64,000 nt of DNA, taken from the NCBI GenBank assembly GCA_944472135.2, contig OX235264.1, forward strand, positions 82,532,319-82,596,318, written 5' to 3'. The notes beneath the pieces are model-generated. The model was given only the letters and a program-made list of their open reading frames with translations. It was not told where the DNA came from and ran no database searches. Source of the DNA: Trichobilharzia regenti. Its lineage: Eukaryota; Platyhelminthes; Trematoda; Strigeidida; Schistosomatidae. Position 1 is the first letter of the stretch. Each line of letters starts with the position of its first letter. Made by a program: the position numbers and the translations under genes. Of the stretch, positions 55,456 to 64,000 are shown piece after piece.

Positions 55456-56972
55456 CTATTTGAATGTTATTATCTTTGGTGTAAATTACTCTGTACCCAA
55501 GCTTGGTTGATCAGATATGTCGTGTGTTTGTGAGTCATCTATATTCTACGATACAATGACATGAGCGTGTTGCCGTTCAGATTTGAGGATATAGCTGATA
55601 GAAGGAAGTCAGCAAATGAACTCTGCGACGATTTTCCAACCTAGGGCGTCAACATGAGAAGGGTTGTAGGCGTACTGCTGCGTCGGCGTCACAGTGGTTA
55701 GGACTCTCGCCGAACATGCACATGGTCCGGGGTTCGAGCCCACGCCGGCGCACACCTGATATCTATGTTCGGCCTGCAAAATTTGGGCTACCGATATCCA
55801 TGCTGAAAATTCCATACTTGTACCAAAAATACAGTGTGGAATCAAGCTGTAATCAGAAATAAAAAAAGTCCTACAATTCTTCAAAGGGTAGCGCATCAAT
55901 GAGCAGTCCAATGTGCTTGGTGTATGATTTTGTACATATGTTCATATTGTATATACTGAATTGATATCATCTGTCATCTAGCTGTTGGTTATTCTGTTTG
56001 TGTCCGGACGACTTTCTTTTGGATCATCAACCTGAGAAGGAATGTAGGCGTACTGCTGTAAGTCCTACAGTTCTTCAAAGGTAGTTCGTCAAGCCAGAAT
56101 CCACCACATTTGATGTATTGAATGTACATATGTTTGTGTTAAATACTTGTGTGAGTTCCAATTATTGTAATTGTTGGCTAATCTTGTTTGTGTCCGGACA
56201 TTCCACAACTTACAATCGTCAACCTGAGAAGGGTTGTAGGTGTACTGGTGTAAGTCCTGCAATTCTTCAAAGGAATTCCATCAAGACATGATCCGCGAGG
56301 TTATTTGTACTGTTTGTATATACGTGTGGCGTGTCATATCAGTTTGTGATTTTGGATTCATTGTGTTTACTCGTTGTTTTCGTACCTTGTTGTTATTGCA
56401 TAATTTTGTTAGAATTTCGTCGTGATTACTCCTGAAGTTGTTTCGAGTCTTTTACATTCGTGAATCAATTGATTGATGTTAAGGACAGCAGATGGGTCGT
56501 ATACGCCGGGGAGGCTATTGCTGAGAATGAAATGCATACGGAGATAACTGTTAGCTGTGGTCCCACACGCCAGGGAGCGGGAGTGTAGACGGCTGAGGCT
56601 CGCATACGTCATCGTTACTAGAACTGAGGCAGAATGAGTTACAAGCAATTGCAGTGGTAATTGGTAGTGGGTAGATAAGAGGATGTGCGAAGAGTATCAT
56701 GAGGTGCTGCTGTGGTCACGTTGCATTCTGCAAGAGTCATTCTAGCGAGTGGCGATTGTGTTGCAAGATGTCAAGCGGATACTTTTAACTGGAAGGCGCA
56801 GGTCATCATTGATGTGTGAGATTGTGCTGTGTATATGCTTGTGGTGTGTTGGCTTTTCTGTTTGTTTTCCATTTCAGCTCTGTCCGTGTGACCCAGGTTC
56901 TCACAATGGCATCCAAGTCAATGTGTATTGGTCGTGATGGGAAAAGGGATGGATCCCTTTTTCGCCGAGGAG
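55456..56972 (+). repeat. Tandem repeat of about 192 bases in the BEL/Pao 3' part
   Basis: Units start near 55644, 56024 and 56216, each with GTCAACCTGAGAAGG-like bases, TGTAGGCGTACTGCTG, AAGTCCTAC and TTCTTCAAAG. The first unit is split by a family 1 SINE. Confidence 0.75.
55681..55866 (+). repeat. SINE family 1 inside the tandem repeat
   Basis: Full length: A box TCACAGTGGTTAGGAC, B box GGGGTTCGAGCCC, tail AAATAAAAAAA. Left edge after TACTGCTG, right edge before GTCCTAC; the next unit has the two edges joined as TACTGCTGTAAGTCCTAC. Confidence 0.85.
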
Positions 56973-57320
56973 TGTCTATGTAGTTGAAGATTGAACGATC
57001 AATTCATGGTTGTTTGCTCAAAACCAACTTCCCCAATTTTCGCCGAGGCATCAATACGACAGTCATCGTCTCATCGGTCGCTGTTCAGAAAGAAGTCAGG
57101 AGACAACCGTCAGAAGTAATATCGTGATTTATTATTGTAATATTTGTTCATAGACCTTAGTTATTATGCTGCTCATATGTTGGTGTTAGAATAAATAATT
57201 CTCGAGTCACCAAACTGGGTTCTGGTTTTCGCGTCTGTTTGTACTAAGCGTTTCTGAGAAGCTTCGAGGAACAGCGGGAGGCCCGGCGTAGCAATAGCTG
57301 GTCATTAACGGTTTTTGACA
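56973..57320 (+). repeat. BEL/Pao 3' LTR
   Basis: Starts TGTCTATGTAG and ends TTTTTGACA. Close to the 5' LTR over all its length. A third, partial copy of this LTR is at 60565-60682. Confidence 0.8.
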
Positions 57321-57571
57321 CGTTATTCACATCCTATTTGGGTCTTAAAATAAATTTATCAAAATTATTGTTGATTTATATTCACTTACTAGGCATTCTC
57401 ATAGATCTCAATGTACTTTAAACACCAACAATGCACCCAAATAGTGTGTGACTGTCACACTACACTCACACCAAAATAATTAACACGTCATCATATTATG
57501 ATAATGTAAGCCCTACATTATACTGACTGTAAGTTTCCGTGTCAAAGTAAAGAGATTGGTGCTTTAGCTTA

Positions 57572-57628
57572 TATTTTATACCAATAGGAACCCAGCTAGC
57601 CAGCAGCCAATCAAAATCTGTCTAAATC
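57572..57628. repeat. Inverted repeat flanking the BEL/Pao element, right
   Basis: Reverse partner of 53108-53165. Confidence 0.55.
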
Positions 57629-57814
57629 TATCTTCCAGAAACATCTTCCAGTTAAGCTTAGGAGTGTCAACAGAAACGTTACACCCTATTCTGCACATAT
57701 GTTCATCCAAATGACTATAAATTGCACCTTTTTGAGATCCATTTATGGCCCCAATACTATTTTTTAATCTTCCCCATATCCTTCTATAGAATTCCTGTGT
57801 GTCTCTGTAATTTT

Positions 57815-57850
57815 TTCTCCTTCACGTTCCCCAGTGGAACATAGGGCTTC
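57815..57850 (-). repeat. RTE 3' tip
   Basis: CCCCAGTGGAACATAGGGCT is the last piece of the RTE coding end (compare 44860 and 24940). Only about 35 bases are kept. Confidence 0.5.
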
Positions 57851-58230
57851 AAGCTAGTGGCTTGAAGTTCCTGTAGCAGTTGGTGTTGCTAGCCACGTGC
57901 ATCTCCGTAATTGGATCCACAAAATCCCTAGAATGGCCCACTCTGTGATGAATATATCCAAAAGATGACACAGAGTTATAGCCTTCCCATTCATCAGTGT
58001 GTACTGTAGATCCCTGTTTCATCAGTCGAGTGGCGATAGGTACTAAGGTAGTAGGATTTCTGCCTAGTATTCTCTCCACGAGTCCTTTCTGCGGGGAGAT
58101 GTCATTTAAACCGGTCACTCAAGGATTGTTGGCCCGTTCACGACCACGGTTGCATTTATAATTCATTAGGACGGTTTCGTCCACCTTCTCTGCCTAAAAA
58201 CGAAGTAATTCTCTGCATTTTCCATGAGGC
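57849..58230 (-). pseudogene. Merlin transposase, DDE core, broken
   Basis: Read from 58175: VDETVLMNYKCNRGRERANN, with the first catalytic Asp, then a stop where relatives have Trp, then VTGLNDISPQKGLVERI, a block ending STVHTDEWEGYNSVSSFGY (second catalytic Asp), HHRVGHSRDFVDPITEMHVA, and a degraded end (SNTNCYRN) where the third catalytic residue (Glu) should be. The order fits the IS1016/Merlin DDE domain. The stop and the lost Glu make it dead. Confidence 0.72.
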
Positions 58231-58718
58231 GATATCTCTGCAGTGTTGGTACCACTGAAGTGTTGACACGATGCTATTTCAGTTTCAGCAGTTGCGCTTC
58301 TCACAAGCTGTTTTATAACCTAGTAATTACATATATGCATAATCTTGGTTGTGAAGAGATGCGACCTAGCATAAAACGTTCCTACGAAATTTTAAAATCA
58401 TCAGCTTACCTTCCCTAGTATTAACTTATCTCCAGCAACATACACAACAATGGATATATCTATCAACACACCTGCTAAAGCTTTTTAAACTCATGACACC
58501 TCCACATGAACAAATCCTCTCCTTCCTAAGCAACCCAAAATCCAGGAAATATTGCCAAACCTCATCCTCATCTAACTGCAAGCATAACTTTAGAGAAGGC
58601 ATTTCATGTGAACAAAACTCAATGCAACCTTAAACCCATGTGCATGAACCTCACTGGACCATTCGAGACCATTCGCTGTTTGGTAGTTAGTGGCGCTTAA
58701 AGTTTAACTTGGCCGAAA
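57849..58718 (-). mobile_element. Merlin DNA transposon, 5' part
   Basis: On the minus strand the piece starts at 58718 with GGCCAAGTTAAACTTTAAGC, the same end as the TIR element at 37722-38940. A non-coding leader follows, then the transposase relic (58230-57849). It breaks off at the RTE tip, so the 3' half is gone. Merlin elements are known from schistosomes and are related to bacterial IS1016. Confidence 0.65.
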
Positions 58719-60034
58719 ATGCAAATGAAACTTAATGTATTGACAACGAAGCTTTATACGACATTGGCTTCCGCACACTGAAACTCACATGCTAAGAGTG
58801 TGTCGCAGACAGATCACATGACGCGGACGCCAAAATGATGTCAGAAAATCAGAATTTCGATCAATCTGGAAAACATATAATACAATTTTATCAAAACTTA
58901 TTCACAAAAAAATTTACCAAGCAATATTTCAACCAACATGCCGGACAAGTTCAGTCGTCGCCGAGGTACCTTTGCGAAGTGAAGCGTCATATATCCCAAA
59001 CACTCACGATTTGTTAGCCATCCTCAATCCCCTATTGTGCTTCTTCTCTGCCAGTATACTCATCAAAATGGGCCACTGCTTCTATTCCTTAGAGGCACCC
59101 GGCAGTCCTCTCTAATTTCCATGACACTACAGGGCTGACACCAATGCACTGTAGAGACCAGGCCATTTTTCCGTCTCATCTGCTGTTCTACGACGCCTTT
59201 GCAAAATCTAACGGTGTATCGGCAGTAGTATATTTCAAGGAGACAGCCTAGATTTGAAGAAGGTATCTAGGGGATAAGCGAAGTAATACATCTGTAGGGA
59301 ATCAAAGAAGTTCGCCAAACCAACTGAGCCTCAGCCGTTTCACCTTCAACCATAAATTTTTTTATCTGTGGGGACTGCAATACATGGTGGACAGTTGAGC
59401 TTCCAATGGGGCAGGAGCTCGGTTACTGAGTTGTGGTGCGGTTGTGTATCTTTGTGATCTCCATATCGTTGTTAACAGGTACACCTTGGTGCAGACGAAA
59501 GTGTTATGTTTTCCTTTTACTAATTAGGGTGGTGCTAATAACAGTTTGGCAACCAGATGGTGTGGGCCAGGCTAAGCGGTCAGTAGGTGGCGTGACCAAA
59601 GCTCAGATCTAGCGGGACAGATAATCACAGAGCGATTGTAAGAGTTATCTCGTGTGGAAGCCAATTGAAAGCGACTGGGAATCTTTGTGAGCAGCTGACT
59701 AACTGGATTCCAAAATATCTACTGTCATAGACGGATTTTCTCTTGCGGCATAAATTACGCTTTTAGCAGTACTCAAACAACAATAATAATTTATATCCCA
59801 CAATGTTGTGTTGCTTGGCTGTTATACTTTCACAACATATAAGCCCTTTGTCCTCAGTTAATCCGCTATTGGCAAAATAGTCAAATACTCTTCCTCCATG
59901 GAAATCATCCACCAAATCCATAAAGCCGACATGATTTGATCTGGGATGATCTCCCTAGCATTCATCAGATCCATTTGATGCCTGAAGGTTAACCTTCAAA
60001 AGACCTTGACTTTGTCTATAATAGTTTGACTTCT
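58719..60034. other. No gene seen
   Basis: Mixed composition. A short + frame at 58835-59017 has no motif. No repeat family recognised. Confidence 0.45.
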
Positions 60035-60420
60035 AACCCTCAGCCTCTCAGTGGAATATAAGGCTTTAGCAGAACATCTTAACTATATTCTCCCCCTTCA
60101 CCTTTCTCGTCTGGATTTACGGCCGCTCCCAGACTTCCACTTCCTCCTCACGAGACATTTTCCACGACACCCCCAGATGCCCAACTCATTACTTCCCCTT
60201 CGAGTTCCACTTGGCGGTGTGGCAGGTGTAGACACTTATTAATTTCCTCAGCATATTCACAACCTATCTGCACTTCCGTCAGCATATAATTGGTGGATGA
60301 CATGTCCATACACGGCAATAGTTCATTGTTGATTTCCACTCCGGGCCTCCTATATGATCTTCAGTACAGAGCCACATGGATAGCGAAACTTTAAAACAGC
60401 TGGCGAGCAATTCAAAATAT
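60035..60420 (-). mobile_element. RTE element, old 3' end
   Basis: CTCAGTGGAATATAAGGCTT matches the RTE end, and the following bases (CACGAGACATTTTCC, CTTCGAGTTCCACTTGGC, CCTCAGCATATTCAC) follow the intact copy at 44870-45060 in order with many changes. No frame survives. Confidence 0.6.
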
Positions 60421-60564
60421 TTGTGCAACCATTTGTGCCGAGCGACTCTGGGATTTACACTAGGATCTGTGTTGAGATCATAATTGCGAACACTGAAAAT
60501 CAGCTAACGTGTGGTGTTGTTGATGACAGCCATGGAATATGCCCTCGTAGACGTTTATTCCCTT

Positions 60565-60682
60565 TGTCAATGTAGTTGAAGATTGAACGATAAATTCATG
60601 GTTGTTTGCTCAAAACAAAGTTCCCCAATTTTCCCGGAGGGATCAACACGACAGTAATCGTCACATCGGTCCCTGTTCACAA
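60565..60682 (+). repeat. BEL/Pao LTR, first third only
   Basis: TGTCAATGTAGTTGAAG through CTGTTCACAAAA matches the first 118 bases of the LTRs at 53181 and 56973. It then passes abruptly into Gypsy gag sequence. ORF 60606-61064 reads through this junction in frame, a chance fusion. Confidence 0.75.
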
Positions 60683-61209
60683 AACTAATAGCGAGACAAA
60701 TGCCACAATAAATGCCATCACTGATTTTCGTTTACCCCAATACGGTTTCGCAGAACCAAGGATTTGGTTTGCGGTAATTGAACCGTTGCTAGAAGCACGG
60801 GGCATTAAGTCCCAAATAGCCAAATATGGTATGGTGCTGGCAGAACTCCCTCCGTCAGTATTGACAGAAATCAGCGATTTCATCGAAGATCCTCCGACGG
60901 AACATCAATTTGATAAACTTAAAGCCCTCCTCATACAACGTACCAGTTTGTCGGATGAGAAAAGAATCCAACAATTGCTCACAGGCTGTGAACTAGGCCC
61001 ACGTAAACCATCCCAGCTGCTCAGGCACATGCTTTCAGACTTTTCAAAAACTATTGATCTTTAATCCATATTTTTTTAATGTTTCTTTCCCCTCCTTAAT
61101 TACTGTGTATTTACATATTTTTCTTTATACATTAAAAATCTATGTTCATGGTTAGTGCAAATTTAAGTGACATGACTTTCTATTTCAATTTTTATTGCTG
61201 AACTCATTG
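60683..61209 (+). mobile_element. Small Gypsy derivative, internal copy 1
   Basis: Bases 60683-61207 look identical to 63144-63668: the gag fragment (stop at 61064), then a 3' non-coding part ending GCTGAACTCAT. The 5' part is lost and replaced by the BEL/Pao LTR piece. Confidence 0.8.
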
Positions 61210-61551
61210 TGTGGTGAGAGCAGGCTGCTAGCCGATTGGTTGGCACTAATCTACGTTAAGGTCTAGGTCACTAATATGGGCCGTGAACAAGCCTGAGTCA
61301 ACAACCAATCACAGCAAAGTTGACGTGGCAAGATATGATTCGCAGAGAGAACTCTATTTGTCAAGGAATCCCGAAACAACCAATCAGAAGCCTGCGTTTG
61401 TCTACCTAAACAACCAATCAGATGACTGCGCTTGTCTATAATAATGTAGTTGAAAGATGTATAAATACGTGTTGATTTTCATAATAAAACGATCTGTTGC
61501 CTGAAAAAAAAAAACGGATCTGTTGCTTCGCCCTTGTCTTCTGTTGTTACA
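61210..61551 (+). repeat. Younger Gypsy derivative, 5' LTR
   Basis: Starts TGTGGTGAGAGCAGG and ends CTTCTGTTGTTACA. Has TATAAATA (about 61457) and AATAAA (about 61484). Near identical to 61974-62317 (the A run differs by two). Confidence 0.85.
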
Positions 61552-61973
61552 TTTGGTGTCGCTGCCTACCGACAAATGAAAAGCCTATACCCTGCAGTTT
61601 TTGATGGAGACATATGGATCTTCGGGCAGGACTTCAAGGCTTCTGCGCAGTTGAGTGGCGTTCAAGATCTGTCAGCGATGGAGCTGCTACTTGAGACGCT
61701 GCTGGGAGGTCGGGCGAAAGCAGCATATGAAGGTGTGGGCCGAAGTATGGACGAATGTTCGACAGGGTCAGGCAAACAGTTTCCAAAGTGGGAAGGACCA
61801 TATATGGTCACTTCGAGATGGGGTTACGCAGACACAGTCGCAATGGCGAACAATGAGAGGCGCGTGAACGTCAGCGAGCTCCAGAAATGGATACAGCGAG
61901 ACAAGCCAACGATGACGCCTGCACCAAGTAGATCAAGCCGACTTCAGTCGCACGTATTTGACGGGGGGACGAG
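61552..61973 (+). pseudogene. Gag start fused to integrase end
   Basis: The open frame 61534-61995 has two unrelated halves. The first (YRQMKSLYPAVFDGDIW and on) is a gag start. The second (KWEGPYMVTSRWGYADTV, VNVSELQKW) is the C-terminal end of a Gypsy integrase. The join is near 61755-61775. Everything between, including protease, reverse transcriptase and RNase H, is deleted. No function is expected. Confidence 0.75.
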
Positions 61974-62317
61974 TGTGGTGAGAGCAGGCTGCTAGCCGAT
62001 TGGTTGGCACTAATCTACGTTAAGGTCTAGGTCACTAATATGGGCCGTGAACAAGCCTGAGTCAACAACCAATCACAGCAAAGTTGACGTGGCAAGATAT
62101 GATTCGCAGAGAGAACTCTATTTGTCAAGGAATCCCGAAACAACCAATCAGAAGCCTGCGTTTGTCTACCTAAACAACCAATCAGATGACTGCGCTTGTC
62201 TATAATAATGTAGTTGAAAGATGTATAAATACGTGTTGATTTTCATAATAAAACGATCTGTTGCCTGAAAAAAAAAAAAACGGATCTGTTGCTTCGCCCT
62301 TGTCTTCTGTTGTTACA
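61974..62317 (+). repeat. Younger Gypsy derivative, 3' LTR
   Basis: Same as 61210-61551 except for a longer A run (13 instead of 11). Confidence 0.85.
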
Positions 62318-62319
62318 AT

Positions 62320-62965
62320 TGTATATGCCTTCAGACTTTACATGATTCACATACCTTCTCGCGTTTATGCATGTTGTAATATATCCCTATTTTTAACCAA
62401 AAATCGCTATTACTATTATTATTTACTTCATAGTTTTACTTATCATTTTCCGGTTGTCTCTCCGGACCTCTACGGGGGGAGCCGTGTGGAGTACGTAACA
62501 ATGTGATTGTACACTTTTTGGTTATTTGTATAAATTCGAGATATTGTACATAATTTTTGTTTAAAACGCTTCTTGTGGAAATATACATAACTTCCGTGTA
62601 GAATTGAAAAATACACTCTGCTGTTGGAGACTTCGTCTTCTCCCTGGTCACTTCTGCTTACTTGCTCCACTCACACCGTGTTGTATACTTCGGATTTATT
62701 GTAGGAGCCTACTACTCTCAACCGAAGACATTTCTACAACCGGAACACAGCAGCTACAGCAGACGCAGTCCAAACAATTAACGTGCCCGTGGATTATATA
62801 ATTAATTTGTAGCCGAGAACTTAGACTTTATATCCAAGTAATCCTTTTTGTTGCTATAACTCGTCACTGTATTTTTGGTAATATATTGTGATTTAACACT
62901 CCACTGACTTGGATTATTACTTTTATATCTGGAATGTTAGTGAACTCTAATATTAGTCCCCTACA
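62320..62965 (+). repeat. Small Gypsy derivative, LTR B
   Basis: Starts TGTATATGCC and ends CCCCTACA, about 646 bases. A likely primer site follows (TGGTGAGCCCGATAAG, 62973). It serves as 3' LTR of copy 1 and 5' LTR of copy 2. Confidence 0.75.
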
Positions 62966-63668
62966 AATTAATTGGTGAGCCCGATAAGAACACGGATTAT
63001 TTTGGCATATTCATATTCTTATTTTTGCTATTTTGTATATTCATTGTGATTTTGTGTGTGGTTTATATTTGTATCCTAATTTGCACCAATAACCTCATAT
63101 TTATAATGTCATCACCTCAGTCCGGTACATCAAACGAGCAGACAACTAATAGCGAGACAAATGCCACAATAAATGCCATCACTGATTTTCGTTTACCCCA
63201 ATACGGTTTCGCAGAACCAAGGATTTGGTTTGCGGTAATTGAACCGTTGCTAGAAGCACGGGGCATTAAGTCCCAAATAGCCAAATATGGTATGGTGCTG
63301 GCAGAACTCCCTCCGTCAGTATTGACAGAAATCAGCGATTTCATCGAAGATCCTCCGACGGAACATCAATTTGATAAACTTAAAGCCCTCCTCATACAAC
63401 GTACCAGTTTGTCGGATGAGAAAAGAATCCAACAATTGCTCACAGGCTGTGAACTAGGCCCACGTAAACCATCCCAGCTGCTCAGGCACATGCTTTCAGA
63501 CTTTTCAAAAACTATTGATCTTTAATCCATATTTTTTTAATGTTTCTTTCCCCTCCTTAATTACTGTGTATTTACATATTTTTCTTTATACATTAAAAAT
63601 CTATGTTCATGGTTAGTGCAAATTTAAGTGACATGACTTTCTATTTCAATTTTTATTGCTGAACTCAT
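62966..63668 (+). mobile_element. Small Gypsy derivative, internal copy 2
   Basis: About 700 bases between LTR B and LTR C: leader with primer site, gag fragment (63106-63525), and about 140 non-coding bases. All pol is missing. The same deletion is present in copy 1. Confidence 0.8.
63106..63525 (+). CDS. Gag fragment of a CsRn1-type Gypsy element, 139 aa
   Basis: I place the start at the ATG at 63106, in the position usual after the leader; an upstream hydrophobic stretch in the same frame looks like non-coding leader. Residues 36-115 have the pattern of CsRn1/Boudicca-type gag: LPQYGFAEPRIWFAVIEPLL, a YGMVLAELPPSVLTEISDFI block, then LKALLIQRTSLSDEKRIQQL and LGPRKPSQLLRHM. Full gag proteins go on much further; here the frame leaves the family after RHM and stops. 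It is the same protein end as in copy 1. Confidence 0.75.
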   Translation: MSSPQSGTSNEQTTNSETNATINAITDFRLPQYGFAEPRIWFAVIEPLLEARGIKSQIAKYGMVLAELPPSVLTEISDFIEDPPTEHQFDKLKALLIQRTSLSDEKRIQQLLTGCELGPRKPSQLLRHMLSDFSKTIDL

Positions 63669-64000
63669 TGTATATGCCTTCAGACTTTACATGATTCACA
63701 TACCTTCTCGCGTTTATGCATGTTGTAATATATCCCTATTTTTAACCAAAAATCGCTATTACTATTATTATTTACTTCATAGTTTTACTTATCATTTTCC
63801 GGTTGTCTCTCCGGACCTCTACGGGGGGAGCCGTGTGGAGTACGTAACAATGTGATTGTACACTTTTTGGTTATTTGTATAAATTCGAGATATTGTACAT
63901 AATTTTTGTTTAAAACGCTTCTTGTGGAAATATACATAACTTCCGTGTAGAATTGAAAAATACACTCTGCTGTTGGAGACTTCGTCTTCTCCCTGGTCAC
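63669..64000 (+). repeat. Small Gypsy derivative, LTR C (cut by the window end)
   Basis: Identical by eye to the start of LTR B (62320-62650). Confidence 0.85.

Larger units (their letters stand above)
53181..57320 (+). mobile_element. BEL/Pao-like LTR retrotransposon lacking pol
   Basis: Two LTRs of about 350 bases enclose about 3.4 kb. The internal region has a 21-base tandem repeat at its start, a decayed gag, and a non-coding 3' part with a tandem repeat of about 192 bases. A purine-rich stretch (GATGGGAAAAGGGATGG, about 56937-56953) precedes the 3' LTR. No protease, reverse transcriptase, RNase H or integrase motif is present, so it would depend on another element for movement. Confidence 0.8.
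61210..62317 (+). mobile_element. Younger Gypsy derivative with gag start joined to pol end
   Basis: Two LTRs of about 343 bases enclose only 422 bases. Direct repeat ATTG lies on both sides (61206-61209, 62318-62321). The uninterrupted target is visible at 63661-63680. A G-rich tract (ACGGGGGGACGAG, 61961-61973) precedes the 3' LTR. The LTR family also has a solo copy at 41424. Confidence 0.85.

Noticed and set aside
55644..56260. CRISPR-like spaced repeats
   Set aside because: Only three units of about 192 bases with similar content throughout; a tandem repeat inside an LTR element of a eukaryote.
62436..62651. 71-residue minus frame, repeated at 63785-64000
   Set aside because: It lies inside the LTR of the small Gypsy derivative and repeats only because the LTR repeats.

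Overview
The window looks like gene-poor, repeat-rich DNA from a blood fluke (Schistosoma or a close relative). It is AT-rich. It carries hammerhead-ribozyme SINEs of the schistosome Sm-alpha kind, many Penelope-like element (PLE) pieces with GIY-YIG domains, RTE and CR1/jockey-like non-LTR elements, BEL/Pao and Gypsy LTR elements, a Merlin transposase relic, and a cathepsin D-like protease gene with tiny 5' introns and huge 3' introns. The species cannot be told from the sequence.

The only host gene I can support is an A1-family aspartic protease on the + strand. It has seven exons between 30539 and 42098. The exons join in frame, by eye, into 397 residues with both catalytic DTG motifs. Introns 4, 5 and 6 (2.8, 4.9 and 2.4 kb) are full of transposons.

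Layout. 1-1543: PLE 3' end as a long inverted pair. 2041-3505 and 6345-7010: inverted pairs of tRNA-like SINEs. 4.5-5.2 kb: non-LTR relics. 8.3-10 kb: decayed PLE reverse transcriptase. 14-19 kb: four PLE pieces and a composite hammerhead SINE. 20.5-23.6 kb: CR1/jockey-like element. 24.9-27.8 kb: RTE piece, second copy of the composite hammerhead SINE, GC-rich insert. 28.8-29.9 kb: large inverted repeat. 30.5-42.1 kb: protease gene, holding a PLE relic, a perfect-looking hairpin, several SINEs, a TIR element with an 8-bp target duplication and a solo Gypsy LTR. 43-47 kb: PLE and two converging RTE elements. 50-52 kb: PLE inserted in a SINE. 53.2-57.3 kb: BEL/Pao element with two LTRs and no pol. 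57.8-58.7 kb: Merlin relic. 60-64 kb: a tandem of small Gypsy derivatives into which a younger Gypsy derivative inserted.

The strongest themes are inversion and nesting. Most short retroelements here sit as head-to-head or tail-to-tail pairs. Several insertions can be read exactly, because an empty copy of the target lies in the same window. All coordinates of repeats are by eye and may be off by some bases; no database search was possible.
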